Shown here in pieces: positions 1-5,175 of a DNA stretch of 5,175 nt (positions are counted from its first letter, which is position 1; every line of letters begins with the position of its first letter). Below the pieces are notes generated by a model, which was not told the origin of the DNA, did no database searches, and saw only the letters and a list, made by a program, of their open reading frames with translations. The DNA lies in contig DATAZV010000514.1 of NCBI GenBank assembly GCA_036271855.1, positions 1 to 5,175 of the forward strand. Direction: 5' to 3'. This DNA is from JAQGMJ01 sp036271855. Its GTDB lineage: Bacteria; Pseudomonadota; Gammaproteobacteria; Burkholderiales; JAEUOS01. The translations under genes and the position numbers were made by a program.

Positions 1-256
1 TGCTCCTAGTACGAGAGGACCGGAGTGGACGCACCCCTGGTGTACCTGTTGTCACGCCAGTGGCATTGCAGGGTAGCTATGTGCGGAAGAGATAAACGCT
101 GAAAGCATCTAAGCGTGAAACTCGCCTCAAGATGAGATTTCCCGGGAACTTGATTCCCCTAAAGGGTCGTTCTAGACCAGGACGTTGATAGGTCAGGTGT
201 GGAAGCGTAGTAATACGTTAAGCTAACTGATACTAATTGCCCGTGCGGCTTGATCC
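1..256 (+). rRNA. rrl: 23S ribosomal RNA, 3' end (partial)
   Basis: This is the last part of domain VI of the large-subunit rRNA. It opens inside the sarcin-ricin stem-loop: the universally conserved AGTACGAGAGGACC is at 8-21, which places position 1 near E. coli base 2647 and the ricin-target adenine (A2660) at position 14. Counting forward by the E. coli numbering puts the mature 3' end close to 256. The end is also marked by GCTTGATC at 248-255, the 3' strand of the terminal helix that would pair with the 5' end of 23S, as GCTTAACC does in E. coli. The 5' portion, more than 2.6 kb, lies outside the window. No break or insertion is visible. The exact 3' end may differ by a few bases. Confidence 0.97.
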
Positions 257-458
257 TATAACCTTAAGCGTGAGCGAAAGCGAAACGCCAAGGACATAGT
301 GATGATTCGCGCAAATGATATAACCCCACGTTCACGCAAGTGAACACGGAGCTTCGGTAGCACGGAGCCACAACCCGAATACGTTGCACCTCAATACTTC
401 TTCCCAATGCGCTTTGTCTGCGCCACCCGCAAGGGTGTGCAGGCATGCAACCAGTCAA
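257..458 (+). other. 23S-5S internal transcribed spacer
   Basis: This spacer of about 200 bases joins 23S to 5S. I see no tRNA cloverleaf and no plausible gene. It holds two clear hairpins with GCAA tetraloops. One is GTTCAC-GCAA-GTGAAC at 330-345. The other spans 418-442, with core CACCC-GCAA-GGGTG flanked by CTGC/GCAG, a G-U pair and one bulged C. An 8-base direct repeat, CACGGAGC, occurs at 345-352 and 361-368. The bases just after 23S and just before 5S would be removed during rRNA maturation. That role follows from the position and is not proven by a specific cleavage motif. Confidence 0.85.
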
Positions 459-573
459 GCTTGGCGGCAATAGCGAGGTGGTCCCACTCCTTCCCATCCC
501 GAACAGGACAGTGAAACGCCTCAGCGCCGATGATAGTGTGGATTCCCATGCGAAAGTAGGTCACTGCCAAGCT
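459..573 (+). rRNA. rrf: 5S ribosomal RNA
   Basis: This is a complete 5S rRNA gene of about 115 bases. The ends form the terminal helix: GCTTGGC at 459-465 pairs with GCCAAGC at 566-572. Between them are the conserved 5S elements: GGTCCCAC, then CCCATCCCGAACAGGA of loop C, GTGAAACGC, GCGCCGATGATAGTGTGG, and GCGAAAGTAGGTCA near the 3' end. The order and spacing match betaproteobacterial 5S rRNA. It is co-transcribed with the 23S gene upstream and followed 14 bases later by an intrinsic terminator, so it is the last gene of this rRNA operon. The mature ends could be off by one to three bases. Confidence 0.96.
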
Positions 574-586
574 GTTTAACACAAGC

Positions 587-624
587 AAACGCCCGATACG
601 AAAGTATCGGGCGTTTTGCTTTTT
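587..624 (+). terminator. Intrinsic terminator of the rRNA operon
   Basis: A perfect 13-bp stem, AAACGCCCGATAC (587-599) with GTATCGGGCGTTT (604-616), is closed by a GAAA tetraloop. It is followed by TTTT running out of the stem and by TTTTT at 620-624. This is a textbook Rho-independent terminator placed 14 bases after 5S. Read leftward, the same stem is followed by a moderately T-rich stretch. It may therefore also stop transcripts of the convergent idnO-like gene, which ends at 677. Confidence 0.93.
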
Positions 625-676
625 GCGCTCCGGATTGTGGTGCGCGGCGGCGGTGCTACAGGTTTTCGCTTGCGCG

Positions 677-1435
677 CTACAGGCTCGCCAGCATCCCGCC
701 GTCCACGTACAGCACATGGCCGTTGACGAAATCCGCAGCCGCGCTCGCCAGAAAAATCGCCGCACCCCCGAGCTCCTTCACATTGCCCCAGCGTTGCGCC
801 GGTGTGCGGTTCTTTAGCCAGGCGGTGAATTCCGCGTTTTCCACCAACGGTCGCGTCAGCTCGGTGTCGAAATACCCCGGCCCCAGTCCATTCACCTGGA
901 TGCCATGGCGCGCCCAGTCCACGCACATCCCGCGCGTGAGATTTTTCAGCGCCCCCTTGGTCGCGGTGTAAGGCGCGATCGAATAGCGCGCGCATTCGCT
1001 GTTCACCGAACACACATTGATGATCTTGCCGCGTCCGCGCGGAATCATATGCTTCACCGCTGCGCGGCTGACAAAAAATACGCTCGTCAGATTGGTCGCA
1101 ATAATCGTATGCCAGGCCGCCGTCTCGAACTCCTCCAGCGGCTTGCGGATCTGGATCCCGGTGTTGTTGACCAGGATGTCGATCGGCCCGATGTCGCGCT
1201 CGATGCCGTCGATGCCGGCTGTCACCGCCGCCTCGTCAGTCACGTCGAACGCGCGCACGCTCACCGGCGCGCTGAACTGCGCCCGCGCCCGCTCCAGCTT
1301 GGTGGCATCGCGCCCGTTGATGATCACGTGCGCACCCGCCGCGCAAAGCGCCTGCGCCAGCGCCAGGCCGATGCCCTGGCTGGACCCGGTGACCAGCGCA
1401 TTCTTGCCCGACAGGTCAAACAACTGTGTGCTCAT
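677..1435 (-). CDS. idnO: 5-keto-D-gluconate 5-reductase (gluconate 5-dehydrogenase), SDR family
   Basis: A 252-residue classical short-chain dehydrogenase, close in length and sequence to E. coli IdnO as I recall it. Such enzymes reversibly reduce 5-keto-D-gluconate to D-gluconate in the cytoplasm. Visible motifs are the cofactor loop TGSSQGIG (16-23), NNTG (90-93, where most relatives have NNAG), catalytic Asn115, Ser143, Tyr156 and Lys160 (YTATK), and GPGYFDTE (185-192). The stretches RGMCVDWARHGIQVNG and DFVNGH-L-VDGGML are typical of the IdnO subgroup. Arg42 in INGRD after the second strand suggests NADP(H) preference, whereas E. coli IdnO has Asp there; this is inference. The start at 1435 fits IdnO N-termini and has a weak GAG-containing ribosome site. 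An in-frame extension to 1489 is unlikely because it would run through the promoter. The gene is divergent from idnD, its pathway partner, and converges on the rRNA operon. Confidence 0.88.
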   Translation of the reverse strand: MSTQLFDLSGKNALVTGSSQGIGLALAQALCAAGAHVIINGRDATKLERARAQFSAPVSVRAFDVTDEAAVTAGIDGIERDIGPIDILVNNTGIQIRKPLEEFETAAWHTIIATNLTSVFFVSRAAVKHMIPRGRGKIINVCSVNSECARYSIAPYTATKGALKNLTRGMCVDWARHGIQVNGLGPGYFDTELTRPLVENAEFTAWLKNRTPAQRWGNVKELGGAAIFLASAAADFVNGHVLYVDGGMLASL

Positions 1436-1468
1436 GATTTGTCTCGCTTGTAATTGAGTGGCCGGGGG

Positions 1469-1474
1469 ATTATA
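1469..1474 (-). promoter_or_regulatory. Candidate -10 element for idnO
   Basis: Read leftward, this is a perfect TATAAT. It would start transcription near 1462, giving a leader of about 27 bases before the idnO start at 1435. No good TTGACA-like -35 is present at the normal spacing. The expected -35 position overlaps the palindrome at 1490-1503, which would fit a promoter that needs an activator. The call rests on sequence and position only. Confidence 0.55.
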
Positions 1475-1489
1475 TGGCCCGTCGCACAA

Positions 1490-1503
1490 GCACCTGCCGG
1501 TGC
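1490..1503. promoter_or_regulatory. Candidate operator palindrome between idnO and idnD
   Basis: GCACC-TGCC-GGTGC is an inverted repeat with two 5-bp arms, lying near the middle of the divergent intergenic region. It overlaps or abuts the expected -35 position of both candidate promoters: about 15 bases from the idnO -10 and 9 bases from the idnD -10. In E. coli the idn genes are controlled by the LacI-family regulator IdnR. I do not claim this site matches the IdnR motif, and the regulator gene is not in the window. Short GC-rich palindromes do arise by chance. Confidence 0.35.
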
Positions 1504-1512
1504 CCCTTCCGC

Positions 1513-1518
1513 TATCAT
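1513..1518 (+). promoter_or_regulatory. Candidate -10 element for idnD
   Basis: TATCAT matches five of six bases of the -10 consensus and would start transcription near 1525, about 38 bases before the idnD start. There is no clear -35 hexamer; the expected place falls on the palindrome at 1490-1503. A perfect 8-bp palindrome, TGAGCTCA, follows at 1533-1540 in the early transcribed region. Confidence 0.4.
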
Positions 1519-1562
1519 CGAAGACTCAAGCCTGAGCTCAAAGGCGACAACGGAGACAAATC

Positions 1563-2597
1563 ATGCGCAGCGCCATGCTGTTCGGCCCCAGGGATCTGCG
1601 GATTGTCGAAACCCCCGACCCCGCGCCGCCGCCTCCCGGCATGGTCAAGCTGCGCTTCGGCGCCGGCGGCATTTGCGGCTCCGACCTCTCCTACTACGGC
1701 AAATTCAAGGTCGGCGACTTCGACGTGCGCGAACCCATCGTCCTGGGCCACGAAGTCGCGGGTGAAGTGGTCGAAACCGGCGCCGGTGTTACCCGCGTGA
1801 AGGCGGGTGACCGCGTCGCCGTCAATCCCAACCAGCCTTGCCGCGTCTGCCGCACCTGCGTCGCCGGCCAGGGCAACCTCTGCCTGCAGATGAATTTCTA
1901 CGGCAGCGCCGCCGTCTACCCGCACATCCAGGGCGTGTTCCGCGAATACATCGTTTGCTCGGAAGCCCAATGCTTTGCGGTGCCGGGCGGGCTCGACTTT
2001 CGCATCGCCGCCATGGCCGAGCCGCTGGCCGTCACCATGCACGCGGTCAATCGCGCCGGCTCGCTGCTTGGCAAACACCTGTTGATCACCGGCTGCGGCC
2101 CGATCGGTTGCCTCACGCTGATGGTCGCGCGCCGCGCCGGCGCCGCCAGCATCACCGTCACCGATCTCTCGGATGCCGCGCTCGCCCGCGCCCTCAAACT
2201 CGGTGCCGACCGCGCCGTCAATTCCGCCACCCAGGCCGACCAGGTCGAAGCGTGGTATGCCAACAAGGGCACTTTCGACATCAGCATCGAATGCTCCGGC
2301 AGCAGTCCCGGCATGAACACCGCCATCCTCGCCACCGCCTCCGGCGGCCGGGTGGTGCAGGTGGGCATGATGGGCGAGACCCCGGTGCCGATCAACCGCC
2401 TGATGTCGCGCGAGGTGGACTACGTCGGCGCTTTCCGCTTCGACCGTGAATACGCCTGGGCGGTCGCCGAGCTGGCCAACGGCCGCATCGACGTCGCCCC
2501 CCTGCTCACGCACTCCTACCGGATGGAAAAAGCCAACGACGCCTTTGTGGTCGCGGCGGATCGTTCGCAGTCGATGAAGGTGCACCTCACCCTGTAG
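1563..2597 (+). CDS. idnD: L-idonate 5-dehydrogenase, zinc-dependent MDR family
   Basis: A 344-residue medium-chain dehydrogenase, the usual length for IdnD (343 in E. coli). It would oxidise L-idonate to 5-keto-D-gluconate in the cytoplasm, the substrate of the adjacent IdnO. The catalytic zinc site is visible as Cys38 (GGICGSD), His63-Glu64 (LGHEVAGEV) and Glu153 (AEPLAV). The structural zinc site is Cys93, Cys96, Cys99 and Cys107. The cofactor fold has GCGPIG (177-182), with Asp201 after the next strand, which suggests NAD(H). Stretches such as FYGSAAVYPHIQGVF, VQVGMMGE and GAFRF-EY-WAV-LANG line up with E. coli IdnD as I remember it, which favours this over sorbitol or threonine dehydrogenase. 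The start follows GGAG by seven bases. The gene is divergent from idnO and ends just before a bidirectional terminator. Confidence 0.88.
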   Translation: MRSAMLFGPRDLRIVETPDPAPPPPGMVKLRFGAGGICGSDLSYYGKFKVGDFDVREPIVLGHEVAGEVVETGAGVTRVKAGDRVAVNPNQPCRVCRTCVAGQGNLCLQMNFYGSAAVYPHIQGVFREYIVCSEAQCFAVPGGLDFRIAAMAEPLAVTMHAVNRAGSLLGKHLLITGCGPIGCLTLMVARRAGAASITVTDLSDAALARALKLGADRAVNSATQADQVEAWYANKGTFDISIECSGSSPGMNTAILATASGGRVVQVGMMGETPVPINRLMSREVDYVGAFRFDREYAWAVAELANGRIDVAPLLTHSYRMEKANDAFVVAADRSQSMKVHLTL

Positions 2598-2603
2598 CAG
2601 GCG

Positions 2604-2640
2604 AAAAAACCAAAGGCCGCGCAAGCGGCCCTGGTCTTTT
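2604..2640. terminator. Bidirectional intrinsic terminator between idnD and the cupin gene
   Basis: The stem GGCCGC (2615-2620) pairs with GCGGCC (2625-2630) around a GCAA tetraloop. It is extended by ACCA (2609-2612) pairing with TGGT (2632-2635) across a small internal loop. TCTTTT follows on the rightward strand, for idnD. A run of six A at 2604-2609 gives a T run on the leftward strand, for the cupin gene ending at 2654. The stem starts 11 bases after the idnD stop codon. Confidence 0.85.
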
Positions 2641-2653
2641 CACAGCAGGCGCC

Positions 2654-3220
2654 TCAAAGCTTCAGATACCCCGCCAGCGGCTGGGAGTAGCGCAAAAACA
2701 CCAGCGCCCCGGTGTCCGACACCAGCTCGCCGTGCCGCGCGCCGGCAAACACCGCCTCGAAATCCCCTGCCTTCAGGGTCGAGCCGCCGATGTAGCGCAC
2801 CGAGCCCTCCAGCACCACGCACTCCTCGTCACCCGGATGATCATGCGCCGGCGCCCGCGCCCCCGGCTCCAGGCGCACCAGGTAAGACTCGGCAGTGCCA
2901 TCGGTATAAACCTGCTTGATATGGATCTTCGGCAGCGCCTCGACCCAACCTTCGCCGCCGGCCGGTACGGTGACGATGCCGCGGCCCGCCTTGCGCTTCA
3001 CCGGCGCCGCATCCGCCTTTGCGAGCCGGCCGGCGATGCGCGCTTGCAATGCCGCGGCCCGTTTCGCCCCGGGCATGATCGGCTCGACGCCCAGCAGCAT
3101 TGCTTCCAGCAAGGCCGCATCCGCCGGCGCCGACAGCAAATCACCCTGGGGTGCGGCGGGCGCCGCGGCCCGGGCTTGCGATGAGGACGCAGCGCCGGAG
3201 CGCTTGCGGCTGGTGGTCAT
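2654..3220 (-). CDS. ChrR-like cupin domain protein without the anti-sigma zinc domain
   Basis: A 188-residue protein with a C-terminal cupin barrel (about 80-180) of the type found in ChrR, the anti-sigma factor of ECF sigma factor RpoE in Rhodobacter. The metal motif is textbook: Gly120, His126, His128, Glu132 and Gly139 in GARAPAHDHPGDEECVVLEG, then AGDFEAVFAGARH with His163. It probably binds Zn or a similar metal. Residues 36-67 (LLEAMLLGVEPIMPGAKRAAALQARI) resemble the linker after the zinc-finger domain of anti-sigma factors. However, the N-terminal H-x3-C-x2-C motif of ChrR is absent, and residues 1-30 are a low-complexity Ser/Ala/Arg-rich tail. The start at 3220 has AGGA a few bases upstream. 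A 30-residue in-frame extension to 3310 looks non-coding. No sigma factor gene is adjacent. The partner and substrate are unknown. Confidence 0.75.
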   Translation of the reverse strand: MTTSRKRSGAASSSQARAAAPAAPQGDLLSAPADAALLEAMLLGVEPIMPGAKRAAALQARIAGRLAKADAAPVKRKAGRGIVTVPAGGEGWVEALPKIHIKQVYTDGTAESYLVRLEPGARAPAHDHPGDEECVVLEGSVRYIGGSTLKAGDFEAVFAGARHGELVSDTGALVFLRYSQPLAGYLKL

Positions 3221-3384
3221 GATGGTCCTGCACAGTAACAGTCTTGCATTACGCAGCGGCGCAACGCATGGATTTAACCGCAGGCACCGCGCCTGCAACC
3301 GGCGCCGCACCTATCATCTCCAATCATCGCAGAAGCGCGCCCGCTTGCCTACCCGGGTCGCGGCGGAACGCCGGCCCGGCTTGG

Positions 3385-3390
3385 TAAAAT
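3385..3390 (+). promoter_or_regulatory. Weak candidate -10 element for the HAD phosphatase gene
   Basis: TAAAAT matches five of six bases of the -10 consensus and lies 29 bases before the start codon at 3420. The sequence at the expected -35 position is GC-rich and does not resemble TTGACA. The rest of the 199-base divergent gap (3221-3419) between the cupin gene and this gene shows no convincing promoter for the cupin gene, no terminator and no small gene. Confidence 0.3.
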
Positions 3391-3419
3391 CGTACGGAAT
3401 CAGCAATTTAAGGCATGCA

Positions 3420-4025
3420 ATGGCGGAAGTACTGTTGTTCGACCTCGGCAATGTGATCATCGACATCGATTTCGGCCGCGCTTTTTCCGCCTGGGGCGCC
3501 GCCGCCGGTGTGCCGGCCGCGGCCCTGGAGAGCCGTTTCGAAGTCGACGCCGCCTACCAGGCCCATGAACGCGGTGAAATCAGCGGCTACCAATATTTCG
3601 CCACCCTGCGCCACAGCCTGGACCTGCATGGCCTCTCCGACGAGCAATTTGCCGCCGGCTGGAACGCCATCCTGATCGAGGAAAAGCGCGAAGTCACCGC
3701 ACTCATCGCCAGCCTGCCGCCGGAACTGCCGCGCTACGCTTTCAGCAACGCCAATCCCCTGCACCAGCAGCATTGGCTGGAACATTTTGCAGAGGCAGTC
3801 GCGCCGTTTCAGCACGTCTTCGTCTCTTCCGAAATCGGCCATCGCAAGCCTGACCTGGCGGCCTTCGAATATGTCGCCCGCGAGATCGGCGTGCCGACGA
3901 CGAGCATCCTGTTTTTCGACGACCTGTTGCCCAATGTCGAAGGCGCGCGTGCCGCCGGCATGCAGGCGGTACATGTCACGGAGGTGGAAGACGTGCGCCT
4001 GGCGCTGGCACCGTATCTGCGCTGA
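3420..4025 (+). CDS. yihX: HAD-superfamily phosphatase, YihX-like (alpha-D-glucose-1-phosphate phosphatase type)
   Basis: A 201-residue cytoplasmic HAD hydrolase, nearly the same length as E. coli YihX (199), a phosphatase acting on alpha-D-glucose 1-phosphate and other sugar phosphates. Motif I is FDLGNVIIDIDF with nucleophile Asp8; Gly10 replaces the second Asp of the classic DxD, as in YihX itself. Motif II is Ser109-Asn110 (FSNANPLH), motif III is Lys143 in GHRKPD, and motif IV is FFDD with Asp167-Asp168 followed by NVEGARAAGM. The helical cap (about 15-95) contains HERGEISGYQYF, the counterpart of HERGEISDEAF in YihX. The start follows AAGG (3410-3413) by six bases and matches where YihX begins. 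The frame is open far upstream, but only as a shadow across the cupin gene. The true substrate is not certain from sequence. Confidence 0.85.
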   Translation: MAEVLLFDLGNVIIDIDFGRAFSAWGAAAGVPAAALESRFEVDAAYQAHERGEISGYQYFATLRHSLDLHGLSDEQFAAGWNAILIEEKREVTALIASLPPELPRYAFSNANPLHQQHWLEHFAEAVAPFQHVFVSSEIGHRKPDLAAFEYVAREIGVPTTSILFFDDLLPNVEGARAAGMQAVHVTEVEDVRLALAPYLR

Positions 4026-4037
4026 GCAAGGGGCCTC

Positions 4038-4074
4038 AGGCGCCGCGCGGTGACTCCATGTACTCGCCGCGCCT
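4038..4074. terminator. Possible hairpin between convergent genes
   Basis: AGGCGC (4038-4043) can pair with GCGCCT (4069-4074), and GGTGA inside it can pair with TCGCC, leaving a bulge on one side. It sits in the 47-base gap between two convergent genes and overlaps the stop codon of the monooxygenase. There is no T run on either strand, so it is at best a weak terminator. The local sequence is so GC-rich that the pairing may be chance. Confidence 0.25.
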
Positions 4075-5175
4075 AGACCGGCGTGGTCAACACGTCGTAT
4101 TCGAACAGCCAATCATACCGTTCCTGCACCCGCGCCTCGCTGAACTCGCGGTCCAGGTAAGCCTGCGCTTCCGCTGCCGTGGACAGCGATTGGCTGTGAA
4201 AGCGCTTGGCGTTCGCCGCCGACCCCTGCACCACCTTGGCCGTGCGTTCGCGCCGCGCATCCTCATAGCGCCGCAGCGCCTGCGCGATGTCGGGGTAAGT
4301 ATCCAGCGCCCGCGCCAGGACCATCCCGTCCTCGATCGCCATCACCGCGCCCTGCGCCATGAAGGGCAGGGTGGGGTGGCAGGCATCGCCCAGCAGCGTC
4401 ACATTGCCCTGTGACCATTGCGCCATCGGCGCGCGCCCCATCAGCGCCCACTTGTAGGGTGTGCCGATGTTGCGGATCAGCGTCTGCACGTCCTCGTGCC
4501 AGCCGGCGAAATCGCTCAGGGCCTCTGCATGCGTGCCGCGCACGCTCCACGACTCCACCTGCCAGTCGTCGCGCTCGACCACGCCGACGAAGTTCATCAC
4601 TTTCCCGCCATGCAGCGGGTAGTGCACCACATGCCCGCCCGGCCCCAGCCAGTTGGTGCCGACCAGGCGCGCCAGGTGCGCCGGCAATTTTTCCATCGGT
4701 ACGATGCCGCGCCAGGCCATGCAGCCGGTGAACTGCGGCGCATCCGCGCCCCAGAGCTGAGCCCGCACCTTCGAATGCACGCCGTCGGCGCCGACCAGAA
4801 TGTCGCCACCGGCCGTGCCGCCATCGGCGAAATGCAGGGTGACGCGTCCCGCCTCCTGCACAAAGCTGCTGGCCTTGCGCCCGAGGTGAATCGCCTGCGG
4901 CGCCGCCGCGCGTACCCCGGCCACCAGCGCATCAAGCAAATCCGGCCGGTACATGGTGAAGTAGGGAAAGCCGAAGCGCGCCACCGAAGTGGCGCCGACG
5001 TCGAACAGCTTCCACGCCTGGCCGCTGTTCCACAAGCGCACTTCCTTTTCGCTCGGCTCGCAAGCCAGCGCGCGCAAACCCTCGCCCAGCCCCAGTGCGT
5101 ACAGCGCGCGCGTGCCGTTGGCGCTGATCTGCACCCCCGCGCCCACTTCCTTGAGTTCCGCCGCCTGCTCGTAAA
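4073..5175 (-). CDS. FAD-dependent aromatic monooxygenase, salicylate / 3-hydroxybenzoate hydroxylase type (N-terminus cut off)
   Basis: The visible part is 366 residues, open to the window edge. The first whole codons read YEQAAELKEVGAGVQISANG, which normally lies about 30 residues into this family, so only the start and the first GxGxxG of the FAD fold are missing. Numbering from the first visible residue, the second FAD motif GADGVHSKVR is at 128-137, and GDACHPTLPFMAQGAVMAIEDG, which binds the FAD phosphates and ribityl chain, is at 262-283. Such flavoproteins use NAD(P)H and O2 to hydroxylate phenolic acids in the cytoplasm. CMAWRGIVP and NFVGVVERDDWQVESWSVRGT match proteins usually named salicylate hydroxylase. 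The exact substrate cannot be read here, and no other aromatic catabolism gene is in the window. A GTG at 5144-5146 is an internal Val codon in the VGAG motif and should not be taken as the start. Confidence 0.87.
   Translation of the reverse strand, partial: YEQAAELKEVGAGVQISANGTRALYALGLGEGLRALACEPSEKEVRLWNSGQAWKLFDVGATSVARFGFPYFTMYRPDLLDALVAGVRAAAPQAIHLGRKASSFVQEAGRVTLHFADGGTAGGDILVGADGVHSKVRAQLWGADAPQFTGCMAWRGIVPMEKLPAHLARLVGTNWLGPGGHVVHYPLHGGKVMNFVGVVERDDWQVESWSVRGTHAEALSDFAGWHEDVQTLIRNIGTPYKWALMGRAPMAQWSQGNVTLLGDACHPTLPFMAQGAVMAIEDGMVLARALDTYPDIAQALRRYEDARRERTAKVVQGSAANAKRFHSQSLSTAAEAQAYLDREFSEARVQERYDWLFEYDVLTTPV

Larger units (their letters stand above)
1433..1565. repeat. 13-bp perfect inverted repeat shared by idnO and idnD leaders
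   Basis: CATGATTTGTCTC at 1433-1445 is the exact reverse complement of GAGACAAATCATG at 1553-1565. Each arm contains the start codon and the ten bases before it, so both divergent genes begin with the same leader, GAGACAAATC-ATG. The arms are 107 bases apart. The match stops at the next base outward and inward. Part of each arm acts as the ribosome binding region, and the one for idnD is better (GGAG at 1552-1555). Whether the identity has a regulatory role is unknown. Confidence 0.8.

Noticed and set aside
257..458. A tRNA or a short protein gene in the 23S-5S spacer.
   Set aside because: No cloverleaf, T-loop or CCA-like pattern was found, and the short frames crossing the spacer also run through the 5S gene.
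655..683. An 8-base direct repeat, GCTACAGG, at 655-662 and 676-683.
   Set aside because: It is short, one copy lies across the idnO stop codon, and no insertion sequence ends or duplicated target are attached to it.
1436..1489. An 18-residue N-terminal extension of the IdnO-like protein.
   Set aside because: It would be translated from inside the candidate promoter, including the TATAAT, and the start at 1435 matches the N-termini of IdnO proteins.
1515..2624. A 369-codon open frame antisense to the whole of idnD.
   Set aside because: It mirrors a high-GC gene with strong codon bias, its translation is low-complexity and resembles no family, and the sense frame has all the zinc and cofactor motifs of IdnD.
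2916..3419. An in-frame extension of the HAD phosphatase of up to 168 residues.
   Set aside because: The extension runs antisense over the cupin gene and has no domain character. YihX-type proteins start a few residues before FDLGNV, and a ribosome site precedes 3420.
4058..4414. Rightward open frames across the monooxygenase gene.
   Set aside because: They are shadows of the GC-rich leftward gene, whose FAD motifs are intact and in frame throughout.
1..5175. A CRISPR array, prophage, toxin-antitoxin pair, transposon or defence system.
   Set aside because: No repeat-spacer pattern, transposase, integrase, attachment site or small paired genes were seen on either strand. The genes are ordinary metabolic ones beside an rRNA operon.

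Overview
The window looks like a high-GC betaproteobacterial chromosome, probably order Burkholderiales. The rRNA sequences are of betaproteobacterial type, the reading frames prefer G or C at third codon positions, and every protein resembles proteobacterial families. The genus cannot be settled from this sequence alone.

Left part (1 to about 625): the 3' end of a 23S rRNA gene, a roughly 200-base spacer with GCAA-tetraloop hairpins and no tRNA, a complete 5S rRNA gene, and a strong intrinsic terminator. This is the tail of an rRNA operon transcribed rightward. Next to it, and facing it head-on, lies the first protein gene.

Middle part (677 to about 2640): two divergent genes whose products match the two oxidoreductases of L-idonate catabolism. 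The leftward gene encodes an IdnO-like short-chain dehydrogenase (5-keto-D-gluconate reductase). The rightward gene encodes an IdnD-like zinc alcohol dehydrogenase (L-idonate 5-dehydrogenase). Together they would convert L-idonate to 5-keto-D-gluconate and then to D-gluconate. The 127-base gap between them holds a candidate -10 element for each gene, a small palindrome near both expected -35 positions, and a perfect 13-bp inverted repeat that gives both genes the same leader and start codon. A bidirectional terminator follows idnD. The transporter, gluconate kinase and regulator of the classic idn cluster are not in the window.

Right part (2654 to 5175): three genes with no obvious link to each other. 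A leftward gene encodes a ChrR-type cupin protein that lacks the usual anti-sigma zinc domain. A rightward gene encodes a HAD-family sugar-phosphate phosphatase very like YihX. It converges on a leftward FAD-dependent monooxygenase of the salicylate/3-hydroxybenzoate hydroxylase type, whose N-terminus lies outside the window.

No mobile element, CRISPR array, phage gene or clear new system was found. The points most worth a second look are the shared idn leader repeat and central palindrome, the cupin protein without its anti-sigma domain, and a boxA-like sequence at the 3' edge of 5S.
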